From contig NZ_JAHXBG010000002.1 in the NCBI RefSeq assembly GCF_020103725.1, forward strand, positions 124,001-188,000: a DNA stretch of 64,000 nt, read 5' to 3'. Below, piece after piece: positions 53,709-62,178 of this stretch. The position numbers and the translations under genes are program-made. The DNA is from Hyalangium gracile. GTDB taxonomy: Bacteria > Myxococcota > Myxococcia > Myxococcales > Myxococcaceae. Below the pieces are notes generated by a model. That model saw nothing but the letters and a program-made list of their open reading frames with translations. It was not told where the DNA came from and did no database searches. Positions within the stretch are counted from its first letter, which is position 1. The number at the start of each line of letters is the position of its first letter.

Positions 53709-54173
53709 TCAGAGCTCCTTCTCGCAGATGAGGCACTTGGACTTCTCGCCCATCTTGCCCATGGAGATGACGGGCCCCTGGAGCACGGGAAAGGGCGGCG
53801 TGTTCTTGTCGTTGTGCAGCATCAGGTCGAAGGAGCGCGCCACGCCCTTGCCCTCGAAGCTGACGTCGAAGGAGTAGTTGACGAACTCGGCCTTGCCCTT
53901 CGTCTTGCTTGAGGCCACGCCGCCGCCCGCGGTGCCGGCCTCGTCTCCCGTGCTCGTCTTGAAGTTCGAGTCCGCGATGCACGCGGGCTTGCCGTCCACC
54001 TTCACCTTCTTGGTGCCTTTGTCGGTGTCCGAGGACTGGGCGATGTTGGGGTACGGGATGGGGATGGGGCCGCCGGGGCTCGGCGTCTTGCACACGTCCG
54101 GGAAGGCGATGGTCGTCCCGTTCGTGTCCTGAGTCACCACCGACAGCATGTTCACGCCCACACTGGTGCTCAT
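53709..54173 (-). CDS. PAAR-like protein (DUF4150), T6SS spike tip
   Basis: 154 residues beginning MSTSVGVNMLSVVTQDTNGT. It has the DUF4150 pattern: FPDVCKTPSPGGPIPIPYPN followed by the Ser-Ser/Asp stretch IAQSSDTDKGTKKVKVDGKP and GDEAGTAGGGVASSKTKGK. Such proteins replace PAAR as the sharp tip on VgrG. The C-terminal tail contains two Cys pairs (KCLICEKEL). It ends 16 bases from the convergent Imm49-like gene and follows a DUF2169 gene by 45 bases, the typical PAAR-like plus adaptor pair. Confidence 0.82.
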   Translation of the reverse strand: MSTSVGVNMLSVVTQDTNGTTIAFPDVCKTPSPGGPIPIPYPNIAQSSDTDKGTKKVKVDGKPACIADSNFKTSTGDEAGTAGGGVASSKTKGKAEFVNYSFDVSFEGKGVARSFDLMLHNDKNTPPFPVLQGPVISMGKMGEKSKCLICEKEL

Positions 54174-54218
54174 CCGGGACTCCCTGTGCTGCCGCTCGGC
54201 TCGCGCGTGGCTGGCATT

Positions 54219-55250
54219 CTACCGCTGCTTTCCGAGGATTGCTTGCGGCGCCCAACGTTCGGAGCCTGGACTCTCGACGCGGATCGCCTCCACCTCGGTC
54301 GGCTCCCGGACGAGCTTGAGCAGCCCCCTCCAGAGCAGGGAGAGCTTCATCTCGTCGGTGTCGATGATGACGGTGTCCAGGCGCAGCTCGAGCTCCTCGT
54401 CCGAGCCTCGCTTGCGCCACACCTGGACGCGCGGCGGAGCAAGCCCGGGGAGGCTGAAGGCGAGCCGACCCTCGGGGGTGGCGTTGGCGATGACCACGGG
54501 CTCGTTGCCTTGGAGGTAGCCGGGGGCGATGAGTCCAGGCGAGGCGGCGTTGAGGAAGCGCCGATCGAAGTCGCGCGGCAGCAGGGGCTTGCGGGACTTC
54601 TCCCAGGCCGCGTCATAGGTGCCCGCGAAGGAGGCGCGGGGCTGCCAGCTCGGGCCGAGGAAGCCGAAGCCCGCGGGCGGAGGGCTGTCGCCCCAGTCCC
54701 TCAGGAGCTGGGAGGGATCCTCCAGGTTGGGCAGCCGCACGTCCTCCTCGAAGCGGCTCCCCTTGGGCCGGAACCCCGTGCCCACCGGGTTGCGCGGCTC
54801 GAGCGGGCCGCCCAGGGCCCGCTCGTAGCGGAGGGGAATGCGCTCGAAGGGCGCGGGCTTCGTCATGGCGATGCTACCCATGCTCTTGAACCAGAGCCGA
54901 TCCCCGATGACCTTCACGCCCTTCTGCAGCGCTCCGACCTTCAGCGCGACCAGCAGCTCGCGCGTGCCACGCTCCTTCGCGTGGGCGTGTCCCACGAGGA
55001 CCACGTCCGTGGCCGGCTTGAAGAAGGCGCCCTCGGGCTCATAGCGATCGCTGGACGCGTCCGCGTCGTCCCACTTCCTCCCGGCCAGCTCGAGCGGCTC
55101 CTGCTCCTCGGCCAGGGTCAGACGGCCCTGGGGGCTGATCCAGAAGGTGGCCTTCACCACCGGGACGAGCAACGGCCGCATCTCCTCATCGGTGAGGAAG
55201 AGCGGCTCGAAGGTGAAGGGCGTGAGGTTCTCGGTGCTGGGATGCCCCAT
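54219..55250 (-). CDS. DUF2169 T6SS adaptor protein
   Basis: 343 residues from the ATG at 55250. The N-terminus (STENLTPFTFEPLFLTDEEM, RPLLVPVVKATFWISPQGRL) and the core DVVLVGHAHAKERGTRELLV and ERIPLRYERALGGP are characteristic of DUF2169, which loads effectors or PAAR-like tips onto VgrG. It overlaps the end of the preceding HTTM gene by 65 bases in another frame, an unusually long overlap, and leads into the DUF4150 gene. This links the T6SS tip genes to the upstream iron-regulated unit. Confidence 0.83.
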   Translation of the reverse strand: MGHPSTENLTPFTFEPLFLTDEEMRPLLVPVVKATFWISPQGRLTLAEEQEPLELAGRKWDDADASSDRYEPEGAFFKPATDVVLVGHAHAKERGTRELLVALKVGALQKGVKVIGDRLWFKSMGSIAMTKPAPFERIPLRYERALGGPLEPRNPVGTGFRPKGSRFEEDVRLPNLEDPSQLLRDWGDSPPPAGFGFLGPSWQPRASFAGTYDAAWEKSRKPLLPRDFDRRFLNAASPGLIAPGYLQGNEPVVIANATPEGRLAFSLPGLAPPRVQVWRKRGSDEELELRLDTVIIDTDEMKLSLLWRGLLKLVREPTEVEAIRVESPGSERWAPQAILGKQR

Positions 55251-56703
55251 GGGCTCCTTGTAGCAGCAACGGCTCCCGCTCCACAGGGCGGAGGCGAACG
55301 GGCGGCGAGTCCGGAGAGGGACGGATCCAGCGCTTGGGGGCGAGCCCGTCCGGCTCCCGGGCGAGATCCACCTCGGGCTCGAGGAAGATCTCCGAGGAGC
55401 GCCCGTTCAGGGACACGCGCGCGTCGGCGTGGACCTCCACGGGTCCCCTGCCCTGCGCCTCGAAGTCACGGGCGATCCGGTGGGCCAGCTGCAGGATGAG
55501 ATCGGGCTGCACGGACATCTCCCGCTCCTGCAGCCGCGTGAGGTACTGGCTGGGGGGCACGTGCCACTCGCGGCCCGTGGCGGGGTTGCGGACCACGAAC
55601 GTCACGCTGCCATTCTTCTCCCGCGCCATCACCCGCCACGAGAAGCGCAGGCCCTGCTCGTGCCAGAGCACGTTGCCACCATAGAGGTGGGTCCTCAGGG
55701 GCATGAGCAGCTGGATGCAGCCGTAGGCCACGGCCACGCCCAGCGCCAGCCAGGCCTTCCGACTGGGAGGCCCCCAGGCCGGCACCGCGCGAGGCGCTGG
55801 CGGGCTGGACGGACGCGCCTGCCTCCCGAGCCGACCGCGCAGCCACGCTCCGAGACGTCGCGGCCAGGAGGGCTCGAAGAAGACCCACACGGCGGTGACC
55901 ATGATGACGGGGAACATCCCGATGGGGAACAGCGCCGAGGTCCCCGCGTGGAACGCCAGGACGGCCACATAGGCGAACGGGCGCAGCCTGCGCGTCAGGA
56001 GGAAGAGGACGATGGTCGTGTCGAAGAGGAACCCCGACCAGGCCGCCACGTACGCCACCCAGCGCTCATCCAGGAACGGCCCCAGCAGCGGGAGGCTCGT
56101 GCGCGCCGTGAGCCAGATCTGCAGCGGCTGCGCGTGGATGAGCCAGTCCGACGTGAGCTTGGCCAGCCCGGCGAACACGTAGACGACGGCCACCTGGAAG
56201 CGCAGCAGGTACGTGCACCACGCGGGCAGCCAGTCCTGTCGCAGCTCCGGCTTGCGCCACGCGTCGATGGAGAAGGCCCGGTGCGCCGGGATGAAGCACA
56301 GGAGCCCCGCCAGCAGGCTCACCAGGTAGTAGTGGTTGAGGTAGGTGGTGACGTCCACGAGCTGGACGTAGGAGAAGGCGACGAAGAGCAGCGCGATCGC
56401 CACGCGGTAGCAGAAGCCCGCCGCCACGCAGAGCCCCAGCACCACCAGCGCCCCGAAGACGACGTGGATCCACGGCGCCGGGAGCGCCGGCACCCAGCCG
56501 AAGCCCCAGTACGTGAAGTGGAACCTGGGCCGGACGAAGAACTCGTCCACCCAGCCATAGGCCAGGAAGCGCGTGGCCGACACCGCCACCAGCAGCCCGA
56601 AGACGATCCGGAACGCCACCAGCGCCGCGATGTCCTTCGGGGCGAGCAGGCGCTCCCAGAGGCGGCTCACGCCGCCCCGCCCGGTCTCCGCGGACTCAGT
56701 CAT
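55186..56703 (-). CDS. HTTM-domain membrane protein (vitamin K-dependent carboxylase-like)
   Basis: 505 residues. The N-terminal ~290 residues carry about six to seven membrane segments with HTTM signatures (IAALVAFRIVFGLLVAVSAT, TYLNHYYLVSLLAGLLCFIP, RFQVAVVYVFAGLAKLTSDW). A further membrane segment lies near 322-340, followed by a soluble domain (about 350-470) with NVLWHEQGLRFSWRVMAREK. The family is homologous to gamma-glutamyl carboxylase, but bacterial members mostly lack a proven function. The ATG overlaps the imelysin stop by 8 bases. The last ~20 codons overlap the DUF2169 gene. Pairing with imelysin suggests a role in iron handling or surface protein modification. Confidence 0.8.
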   Translation of the reverse strand: MTESAETGRGGVSRLWERLLAPKDIAALVAFRIVFGLLVAVSATRFLAYGWVDEFFVRPRFHFTYWGFGWVPALPAPWIHVVFGALVVLGLCVAAGFCYRVAIALLFVAFSYVQLVDVTTYLNHYYLVSLLAGLLCFIPAHRAFSIDAWRKPELRQDWLPAWCTYLLRFQVAVVYVFAGLAKLTSDWLIHAQPLQIWLTARTSLPLLGPFLDERWVAYVAAWSGFLFDTTIVLFLLTRRLRPFAYVAVLAFHAGTSALFPIGMFPVIMVTAVWVFFEPSWPRRLGAWLRGRLGRQARPSSPPAPRAVPAWGPPSRKAWLALGVAVAYGCIQLLMPLRTHLYGGNVLWHEQGLRFSWRVMAREKNGSVTFVVRNPATGREWHVPPSQYLTRLQEREMSVQPDLILQLAHRIARDFEAQGRGPVEVHADARVSLNGRSSEIFLEPEVDLAREPDGLAPKRWIRPSPDSPPVRLRPVEREPLLLQGAHGASQHREPHALHLRAALPHR

Positions 56704-57901
56704 TGTCCCCTTCCACCGACTGCGGCAGCTCGAGGTCGAGCGTGGTGACGAACTCCGTCTTGATCAGATCCGTCCCAGCCTTGAGCGCGTCGTAGAAGGC
56801 GCGGACCGAGGCCTTGTCCTGGGTGAGCGCCTGATCGAGATCCGGCTCGTTGATGGCCTCGAGCGCCGCCTGCGCGGCGATCAGGTTCGTGCGCAGCTTG
56901 CCCGCCAGCGTATCGGCGCCGACGGAGACGAGCAGATCGTCGAACCCGGGCCCGCTGAAGTCCTGGCCGCAGCCCTCGCTCAGCTTGCGGAAGCCCACCA
57001 GGTTGGAGCGGAGGTTCGCCTTCGAGCGCGAAGCGTAGCGAGACTCCAGGAACTCCGGGCAGACATCCGAGGTGCACTCGCGCAGGCCCAGCGGCCGGGC
57101 CAGCTTCAGATCCTTGACGTCATGCTCCACATAGAAGAGCGCGTCGCTCAGGGAGTTCAGCGCCGCCTGGGTCGTCGGGTACACCGTGTTGCCCGCGCCC
57201 GCCGTCTCGAGCGTCTGCGCGAAGCCGCCCTCCCACGCCTGCACGAGCCGCTCCGCGTGGCGACGCACCTCCTTGGCCGCCGCCAGCGCGTACGCCCGCT
57301 TGCGGGAGTCGCGCTCCTCGGCGGACAGCGCCGCCCACGTGCCCTGGGACACGATGGGCGAGCTCGCCGCGCATGCGGTGTCACTGCCCTCGTAGAACAG
57401 CAGGTACTCCATGGCGTTGAGCCCGCGCCGGCTCACCAGCGTCGTCGGGAAGCTGGCCGACTCGTAGCCGCGAGCGACGATCTGCTCCTCGACGGCGCAC
57501 CGGTTGACGAGCGGCCAGGAGTAGATGTTGTCGCGGATCTCCGCGCCGCCCGGCTGGAGCGTCGTCGCCGCGGGGCCGATCTGCAGCACCTCGAGCACCT
57601 GCCACACGTCCATGGCCCGGTGGAACGCCTCGCGCGCGGCCTGGCGCGTGCTCGCCTCGGGGCCGGACACCAGCGCCGACGTCGCCGTCTCCAGCGCCGC
57701 CGCCGCCGTCTGGAATTCCCTCGCGTGGGTGAGCACGCAGGTGCCCGCGGCGCTCAGCACGTTCTTGCGGACATCCTCCGTGCCAGGCCCCGGCCCGCCA
57801 TCAGGCTTGTCATTCTTCTCCTTGCAGGCGCACAGACACACGAGCGCGGCGAGCGAGATCACCCTCGCGCCCTGGAGCTTCCCAAAACGAATTCGTGGCA
57901 T
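56696..57901 (-). CDS. Imelysin-family lipoprotein (iron-responsive)
   Basis: 401 residues from the ATG at 57901. A type II signal peptide ends CLCAC with Cys26 lipidated, followed by a Gly/Pro-rich linker. The imelysin fold is recognised from RGLNAMEYLLFYEG, where the family has the GxHxxE-like motif (here GLNAMEYLLF), plus ALSAEERDSRKRAYALAA. Imelysin-like proteins are induced by iron limitation and sit on the cell surface or in the periplasm. A Fur box (57927-57945) lies 26 bases upstream of the start. It overlaps the HTTM gene, so the two form one operon. Confidence 0.85.
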   Translation of the reverse strand: MPRIRFGKLQGARVISLAALVCLCACKEKNDKPDGGPGPGTEDVRKNVLSAAGTCVLTHAREFQTAAAALETATSALVSGPEASTRQAAREAFHRAMDVWQVLEVLQIGPAATTLQPGGAEIRDNIYSWPLVNRCAVEEQIVARGYESASFPTTLVSRRGLNAMEYLLFYEGSDTACAASSPIVSQGTWAALSAEERDSRKRAYALAAAKEVRRHAERLVQAWEGGFAQTLETAGAGNTVYPTTQAALNSLSDALFYVEHDVKDLKLARPLGLRECTSDVCPEFLESRYASRSKANLRSNLVGFRKLSEGCGQDFSGPGFDDLLVSVGADTLAGKLRTNLIAAQAALEAINEPDLDQALTQDKASVRAFYDALKAGTDLIKTEFVTTLDLELPQSVEGDND

Positions 57902-57926
57902 GCGCGCTGCCCTAGCAGACGATTCT

Positions 57927-57945
57927 GGAAATGACAACCATTCTC
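57927..57945 (-). promoter_or_regulatory. Fur box in front of the imelysin operon
   Basis: GGAAATGACAACCATTCTC matches the 19-base Fur consensus GATAATGATAATCATTATC at 14 of 19 positions. It starts 26 bases upstream of the imelysin ATG, suitable for iron-dependent repression. Confidence 0.6.
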
Positions 57946-57966
57946 AAAAACCAGCCACGACACTTC

Positions 57967-57994
57967 TTGACAGTTCACGCGCTCCCACGATACC
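57967..57994 (+). promoter_or_regulatory. Possible promoter for the delta-60 lipoprotein and TonB receptor
   Basis: A perfect -35 box TTGACA at 57967-57972 is followed 16-18 bases later by a weak -10 (GATACC or TACCTG). Transcription would start near 58000, just before the Fur palindrome at 58012, so a bound Fur would block it. Confidence 0.4.
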
Positions 57995-58011
57995 TGCGGG
58001 CCACTTCGATT

Positions 58012-58036
58012 AATGAAAACGATAATCGTTTTCATT
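58012..58036 (+). promoter_or_regulatory. Fur box, 25-base perfect palindrome
   Basis: The 12-base arms (AATGAAAACGAT and its exact inverted copy) around a central A form a perfect palindrome. Within it, 58015-58033 matches the Fur consensus at 15 of 19 positions. It lies 41 bases upstream of the delta-60 lipoprotein start. Confidence 0.75.
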
Positions 58037-58076
58037 TTCTGCTCTCAATTCATCGGTTTTCTGGAGGGGTCGATAC

Positions 58077-59576
58077 ATGAAGAACGAGACGGAGCGTCCT
58101 GGCACCTGGGCCACGCTGGCGAGCGCCGCTCTGCTGGTGTGTGCCCTGGCTTTCGCGGGTGGCTGCGGTGATGACGAGGATCCGCCGAACGAGCCCGCGC
58201 CGGACGGTGGCACGCAGACCCCGGATGGCGGCAACCAGACTCCGGACGGCGGCAACCAGACTCCGGACGGCGGCACCACGGATGGAGGCACGCAGTCCAC
58301 GGACACCGAGTTCGCGGCGGTGCGCTTCAACACGGACGGCACCGTGGACACCACCTTCGGCACCAACGGCATCGCCAAGGTGGACGTGGGCCCGGCTTCG
58401 GGGACCACGCGTGAGATCCTCTGGGACATGAAGGCCGACAGCTCGAACCGGCTCGTCCTGTTCGGCGGCAAGAAGGGCGACAACCGGACGGATCTGGACC
58501 GCGTCGTCGTGCGACTGACGGCGGATGGCGCGCTCGACACCACGTTCGCCACCAGCGGCGTGCAGACCCTCAACCTGGGCGGCCTGGGCGACAACGCGCG
58601 TGGCGGCCTCATCCAGTCGGACGGGAAGATCCTCGCCTCGGGCTACACCACCATGCCCACGGGCGTGGGCTCGCAGTCGTCCCAGCGGGTGGTGCTGCAG
58701 CGGCTGAACACGGATGGCTCGGCGGACAACACGTTCGGCTCGAAGGGCGTGCTGACCTCGATGCCGTTCCTGCCCGCCGACCCGGCCAACACGGAGTGGG
58801 GCGCGGCCGAGGCGTACGCCGTGGGCCGGCAGTCGACCGGCAACTACGTCACCGCGGGCTATGGCCGCCTGGGCGCCTCGGGCACCGTGGACATGCTCTC
58901 CTTCCGCTACACGAGCACGGGCGCGCTGGACACCACGTGGGGCAACAACGGCACCGTCCTGCTGAACGTGCAGAACCAGGACGATCGCGGCCGCAACCTG
59001 GTCGTGCTGCCGGATGATCGCGTGTTCGTGGTGGGCAGCGCCGTGGCTACCACGAACAACGTGGACGCCATGGTGGCGTTCCTCCAGGCGAACAACGGGG
59101 CGCTGGACACCTCCTTCACCCCGGACGGCTACAAGCTCTACTCCTTCGGCCGCCCGGATGACTCGTTCTTCGGGGCCGCGGTCTCCCCCGCCGGGGACCG
59201 GGTCGCCGCGGCGGGCTACCGCGCCGGTGGCAGCGAGAACGAGGACTCCACGCTGCTCCTGCTGCCCATCGGTGGCGGCGGCGGCGCCGAGTTCGCCCAG
59301 CCCGTGCCGACCTCCACGACGGCGAACGATCGCTTCTGGGCCGTCACCTTCGACGCGACGGGCAAGGCCTATGCCGCGGGCTTCGTCGCCGAGGGCACGG
59401 ACACCCAGATGGTCGTGGCGCGCTTCAACTCGGACGGCACCCGGGACACGGCCTTCGGCCAGGGCGGCATCGCGAAGATCAACGTCGTCACTGCCGGTAA
59501 TCTCGAGACTGCACGCGCAGTCGTCGTCCAGTCCAACGGCAAGGTGGTAGTGGCGGGCATCGTCGAGAAGCAGTAG
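58077..59576 (+). CDS. Delta-60-repeat lipoprotein, Fur-controlled
   Basis: 499 residues. The signal peptide ends AGGC with Cys30 lipidated. A Pro/Asp/Gly/Thr-rich linker (about 31-75) made of PDGGTQT-like units follows. The rest consists of about seven units of the delta-60 repeat type, for example AVRFNTDGTVDTTFGTNGIA and RLNTDGSADNTFGSKGVL, which probably build a beta-propeller. The GGAGG at 58063-58067 is its ribosome site. Position behind a Fur box and before a TonB-dependent receptor suggests a surface-exposed partner in uptake of an iron compound. The repeat family itself is not tied to a reaction. Confidence 0.82.
   Translation: MKNETERPGTWATLASAALLVCALAFAGGCGDDEDPPNEPAPDGGTQTPDGGNQTPDGGNQTPDGGTTDGGTQSTDTEFAAVRFNTDGTVDTTFGTNGIAKVDVGPASGTTREILWDMKADSSNRLVLFGGKKGDNRTDLDRVVVRLTADGALDTTFATSGVQTLNLGGLGDNARGGLIQSDGKILASGYTTMPTGVGSQSSQRVVLQRLNTDGSADNTFGSKGVLTSMPFLPADPANTEWGAAEAYAVGRQSTGNYVTAGYGRLGASGTVDMLSFRYTSTGALDTTWGNNGTVLLNVQNQDDRGRNLVVLPDDRVFVVGSAVATTNNVDAMVAFLQANNGALDTSFTPDGYKLYSFGRPDDSFFGAAVSPAGDRVAAAGYRAGGSENEDSTLLLLPIGGGGGAEFAQPVPTSTTANDRFWAVTFDATGKAYAAGFVAEGTDTQMVVARFNSDGTRDTAFGQGGIAKINVVTAGNLETARAVVVQSNGKVVVAGIVEKQ
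58200..58277 (+). repeat. 21-bp tandem repeat in the lipoprotein linker
   Basis: Three full units and part of a fourth of the 21-mer CCGGACGGCGGCAACCAGAC(T) encode PDGGNQT copies. Units at 58221 and 58242 differ at one base; the copy at 58200 is more diverged. Copy number could change by slippage and alter linker length. Confidence 0.75.
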
Positions 59577-59620
59577 TCCCCTGCCCGAAGTCGTAGCGAG
59601 CCCCTGAAGGAGAAGTGTCG

Positions 59621-62062
59621 ATGCATGCACGGATGTGGGTGGTCGCGGCGGTCTTCCTCGTCGCCGCGACGAGGGCGAAGGCTCAGTCGTCCGAGCCTGG
59701 GATCGCCGTGCCGCCTGGCGAGGGAGCGTCCGCCCCGCCGGCTTCCCAGCCACCGGCTGCTCCTTCAGAGGCCAGTACTCCCCCGGCGCCCGAGCTTGAG
59801 GCGCCTCCGTCGCCGGCACCGGGAACCCCGCCGGGCGATGCACCGCTCGCACCCTCCCCCGAGGGAACGAGCCCCGCGTCCGACGAGGCCTCCGCTCCGA
59901 CGGCGCCTGATCTGACGCCTCCGGTGGCGGGCCCCGCTCCCGAGGCTCCGCCGGAGTCCACCGAGCCGGCGCAGAAGAAGTTCGAGAGCGTGGTCGTCGG
60001 CACCTCGGAGGCGCGGACGAGCGGCTCGGTGCACGTCGTCAAGTCGAGCAAGCTGCAGCGCTTCGAGCTGGATGATCCGCAGGCCGTCTTCCAGTCCGTC
60101 CCTGGCGTCTACGCCCGAGGCGAGGATGGCTTCGGGCTCCGGCCGAACGTGGGCCTGCGCGGGGTGAACCCCGATCGCAGCAAGAAGGTGACGCTGCTGG
60201 AGGACGGGGTGCTCTTCGGTCCAGCGCCCTACTCCGCTCCGGCGGCCTACTTCTTCCCGCTGATCACCCGCATGCAGGCGGTGCGCATCCTCAAGGGGCC
60301 CGCGGCCATCCAGCATGGCCCGCAGACGGTGGGCGGCTCCGTGGAGCTCATCACCCGGGACATCCCCGCCGAGGAGGACTACGGGGTGGACCTGGCCGGA
60401 GGCGTGAACCTCTACGGCAAGTTCCACGGCCACTACGGCGCGAGCACCGAGCGCTCCGGGTTCGTGGTGGAGGGGGTGCACCTGCGCAACAACGGCTTCA
60501 AGGAGCTCGACGGAGGAGGCCACACGGGCTTCCGCCGCAACGAGTGGATGCTGAAGGCCCGCCACCTGCTGGATGGAACGGGCGAGTCCCGGCAGAGCCT
60601 GCAGCTCAAGCTGGGCTACTCCGACGAGGCCTCCAACGAGACATATCTGGGCCTGAGCGACGAGGACTTCCGCGCCAACCCCCTGCGCCGCTACGCCGCC
60701 AGCCGCCAGGATCGCATGGAGAACCAGCGCACCCAGGTGGTCCTCAGCCATCAGTTCGAGGCCGGCGGGCTGGCGGTGACGAGCACCGCGTACCGGCACG
60801 ACTACCACCGCATCTGGCGGAAGGTGAACCACTTCCAGGGCACGGACATCGCCAGCGTGCTCGCGGATCCCACCAGCGCGCGCAAGGCCATCTACTACGC
60901 CGTGCTCACCGGGCAGATCGACAGCTCGACGCCCGAGGAGACGCTCTTCATCGGTCCCAATGATCGCCAGTTCGTCTCGCAGGGAATCCAGAGCGTGGCC
61001 CGGTGGAGCACCACCACGGGCCCCCTGAGCCACAACCTGGAGGCCGGCGTGCGCTATCACTTCGACAGCGTCGTTCGGCTCCACACGGAGGATGGCTTCC
61101 GGATGGTGGCCGGCGAGCTCGTCTCGGACGGCGCGCCCACGAGGACCACCGCGAACAACCGGGACGCGACGAACGCCCTGGCGCTCCACGTGGCGGACGC
61201 GGTGTCCTGGGGGCCGCTGGTGCTGACGCCCGGTGTCCGCATGGAGATCGTGCGCTCGCGGTCCCTGGATCGCCTCACCGGGGACCGTCAGAGCGGAGCG
61301 CTCGAGGTGGTGCTGCCGGGCCTGGGTGTCTATGGCGCGCTCACCCGCTCCCTGGGACTGTTCGCCGGAGCGTACCGGGGCTTCTCGCCTCCGGCGCCGG
61401 GCCAGCCGTCCGCGGTGCTGCCCGAGACGAGCATCAACTTCGAGTCCGGTGCCCGCTGGACGCGCAGCGGCGAGCGCTTCGAGGTGGTGGGCTTCCTCAA
61501 CGCCTACGAGAACCTGACGGACGTCTGCACCTTCTCCAACGGGTGTCTGACCGACAACCTGGATCGCCAGGTGGACGCCGGCAGGGCCCGGATCATGGGC
61601 ATCGAGGTCTTCGCGGAGAAGACGTTCCGGCCCGGCGGCGGAGTGACGTTCCCCACGTCGCTGGCCTACACGTTCACGCAGACCGAGCTGCTCGAGTCCT
61701 TCCGCTCCTCGGATCCGCAGTACGGCGTGGTGAACGCCGGTGACGAGATGCCGTACGTGCCGAAGCACCAGCTCTTCGCCTCGGCGGGCGTGGAGTCGGC
61801 GTTCGGAGGTGTCCACCTGAGCAGCACCTTCGTGGACTCCATGCGCGAGGAGGCGGGCCAGGGCGAGCCGGCGCCGGGGAAGAAGACGGATGTCCTGCTG
61901 ACGTTCGATCTGAACGCGAGCTGGCACTTCGCGAAGGACGCGGATGTGTACTTCAGCGCGCGCAACCTGCTGGACAAGCAGGTCATCGTGGGACGCCTGC
62001 CCTATGGCGCTCGGCCGAACGCTCCCCGGACGATGCTGGTGGGCCTGAAATACTCGTTCTGA
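59621..62062 (+). CDS. TonB-dependent outer-membrane receptor (FecA-like)
   Basis: 813 residues from the ATG at 59621 (AAGGAG at 59607-59612 with eight bases of spacing). A signal peptide (about 1-22) is followed by a ~100-residue Pro/Ala/Ser/Glu-rich stretch, then KFESVVVGTSEART, a likely TonB box (ESVVVG). The plug domain contains FELDDPQAVFQSVPGVYARG and GLRPNVGLRGVNPDRSKKVT, and GGSVELITRDIP leads into the barrel. The C-terminus ends TMLVGLKYSF, with the terminal aromatic typical of barrel insertion. The substrate is probably a ferric chelate; FecA-like plug features (GLRGVNPDRS) support ferric citrate or a related siderophore, with limited certainty. Confidence 0.9.
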   Translation: MHARMWVVAAVFLVAATRAKAQSSEPGIAVPPGEGASAPPASQPPAAPSEASTPPAPELEAPPSPAPGTPPGDAPLAPSPEGTSPASDEASAPTAPDLTPPVAGPAPEAPPESTEPAQKKFESVVVGTSEARTSGSVHVVKSSKLQRFELDDPQAVFQSVPGVYARGEDGFGLRPNVGLRGVNPDRSKKVTLLEDGVLFGPAPYSAPAAYFFPLITRMQAVRILKGPAAIQHGPQTVGGSVELITRDIPAEEDYGVDLAGGVNLYGKFHGHYGASTERSGFVVEGVHLRNNGFKELDGGGHTGFRRNEWMLKARHLLDGTGESRQSLQLKLGYSDEASNETYLGLSDEDFRANPLRRYAASRQDRMENQRTQVVLSHQFEAGGLAVTSTAYRHDYHRIWRKVNHFQGTDIASVLADPTSARKAIYYAVLTGQIDSSTPEETLFIGPNDRQFVSQGIQSVARWSTTTGPLSHNLEAGVRYHFDSVVRLHTEDGFRMVAGELVSDGAPTRTTANNRDATNALALHVADAVSWGPLVLTPGVRMEIVRSRSLDRLTGDRQSGALEVVLPGLGVYGALTRSLGLFAGAYRGFSPPAPGQPSAVLPETSINFESGARWTRSGERFEVVGFLNAYENLTDVCTFSNGCLTDNLDRQVDAGRARIMGIEVFAEKTFRPGGGVTFPTSLAYTFTQTELLESFRSSDPQYGVVNAGDEMPYVPKHQLFASAGVESAFGGVHLSSTFVDSMREEAGQGEPAPGKKTDVLLTFDLNASWHFAKDADVYFSARNLLDKQVIVGRLPYGARPNAPRTMLVGLKYSF

Positions 62063-62096
62063 AGTCCGCGGTCTTCCTCGCGAATTAACCTCGAGA

Positions 62097-62134
62097 CGGC
62101 TCCGGGGTTCTCTCCACAGAGACCGCCGGAGCCG
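62097..62134 (+). terminator. Long hairpin after the TonB receptor gene
   Basis: CGGCTCCGG at 62097-62105 pairs with CCGGAGCCG at 62126-62134; an inner stem TCTCT/AGAGA continues it around a CCAC loop, with a few mismatches in between. It lies 34 bases after the receptor stop and 44 before the next start. No T-run follows. Confidence 0.5.
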
Positions 62135-62178
62135 CCGGGGTTCCGACGCTCGAAGTCACACCCGAGGAGACCCACTTC

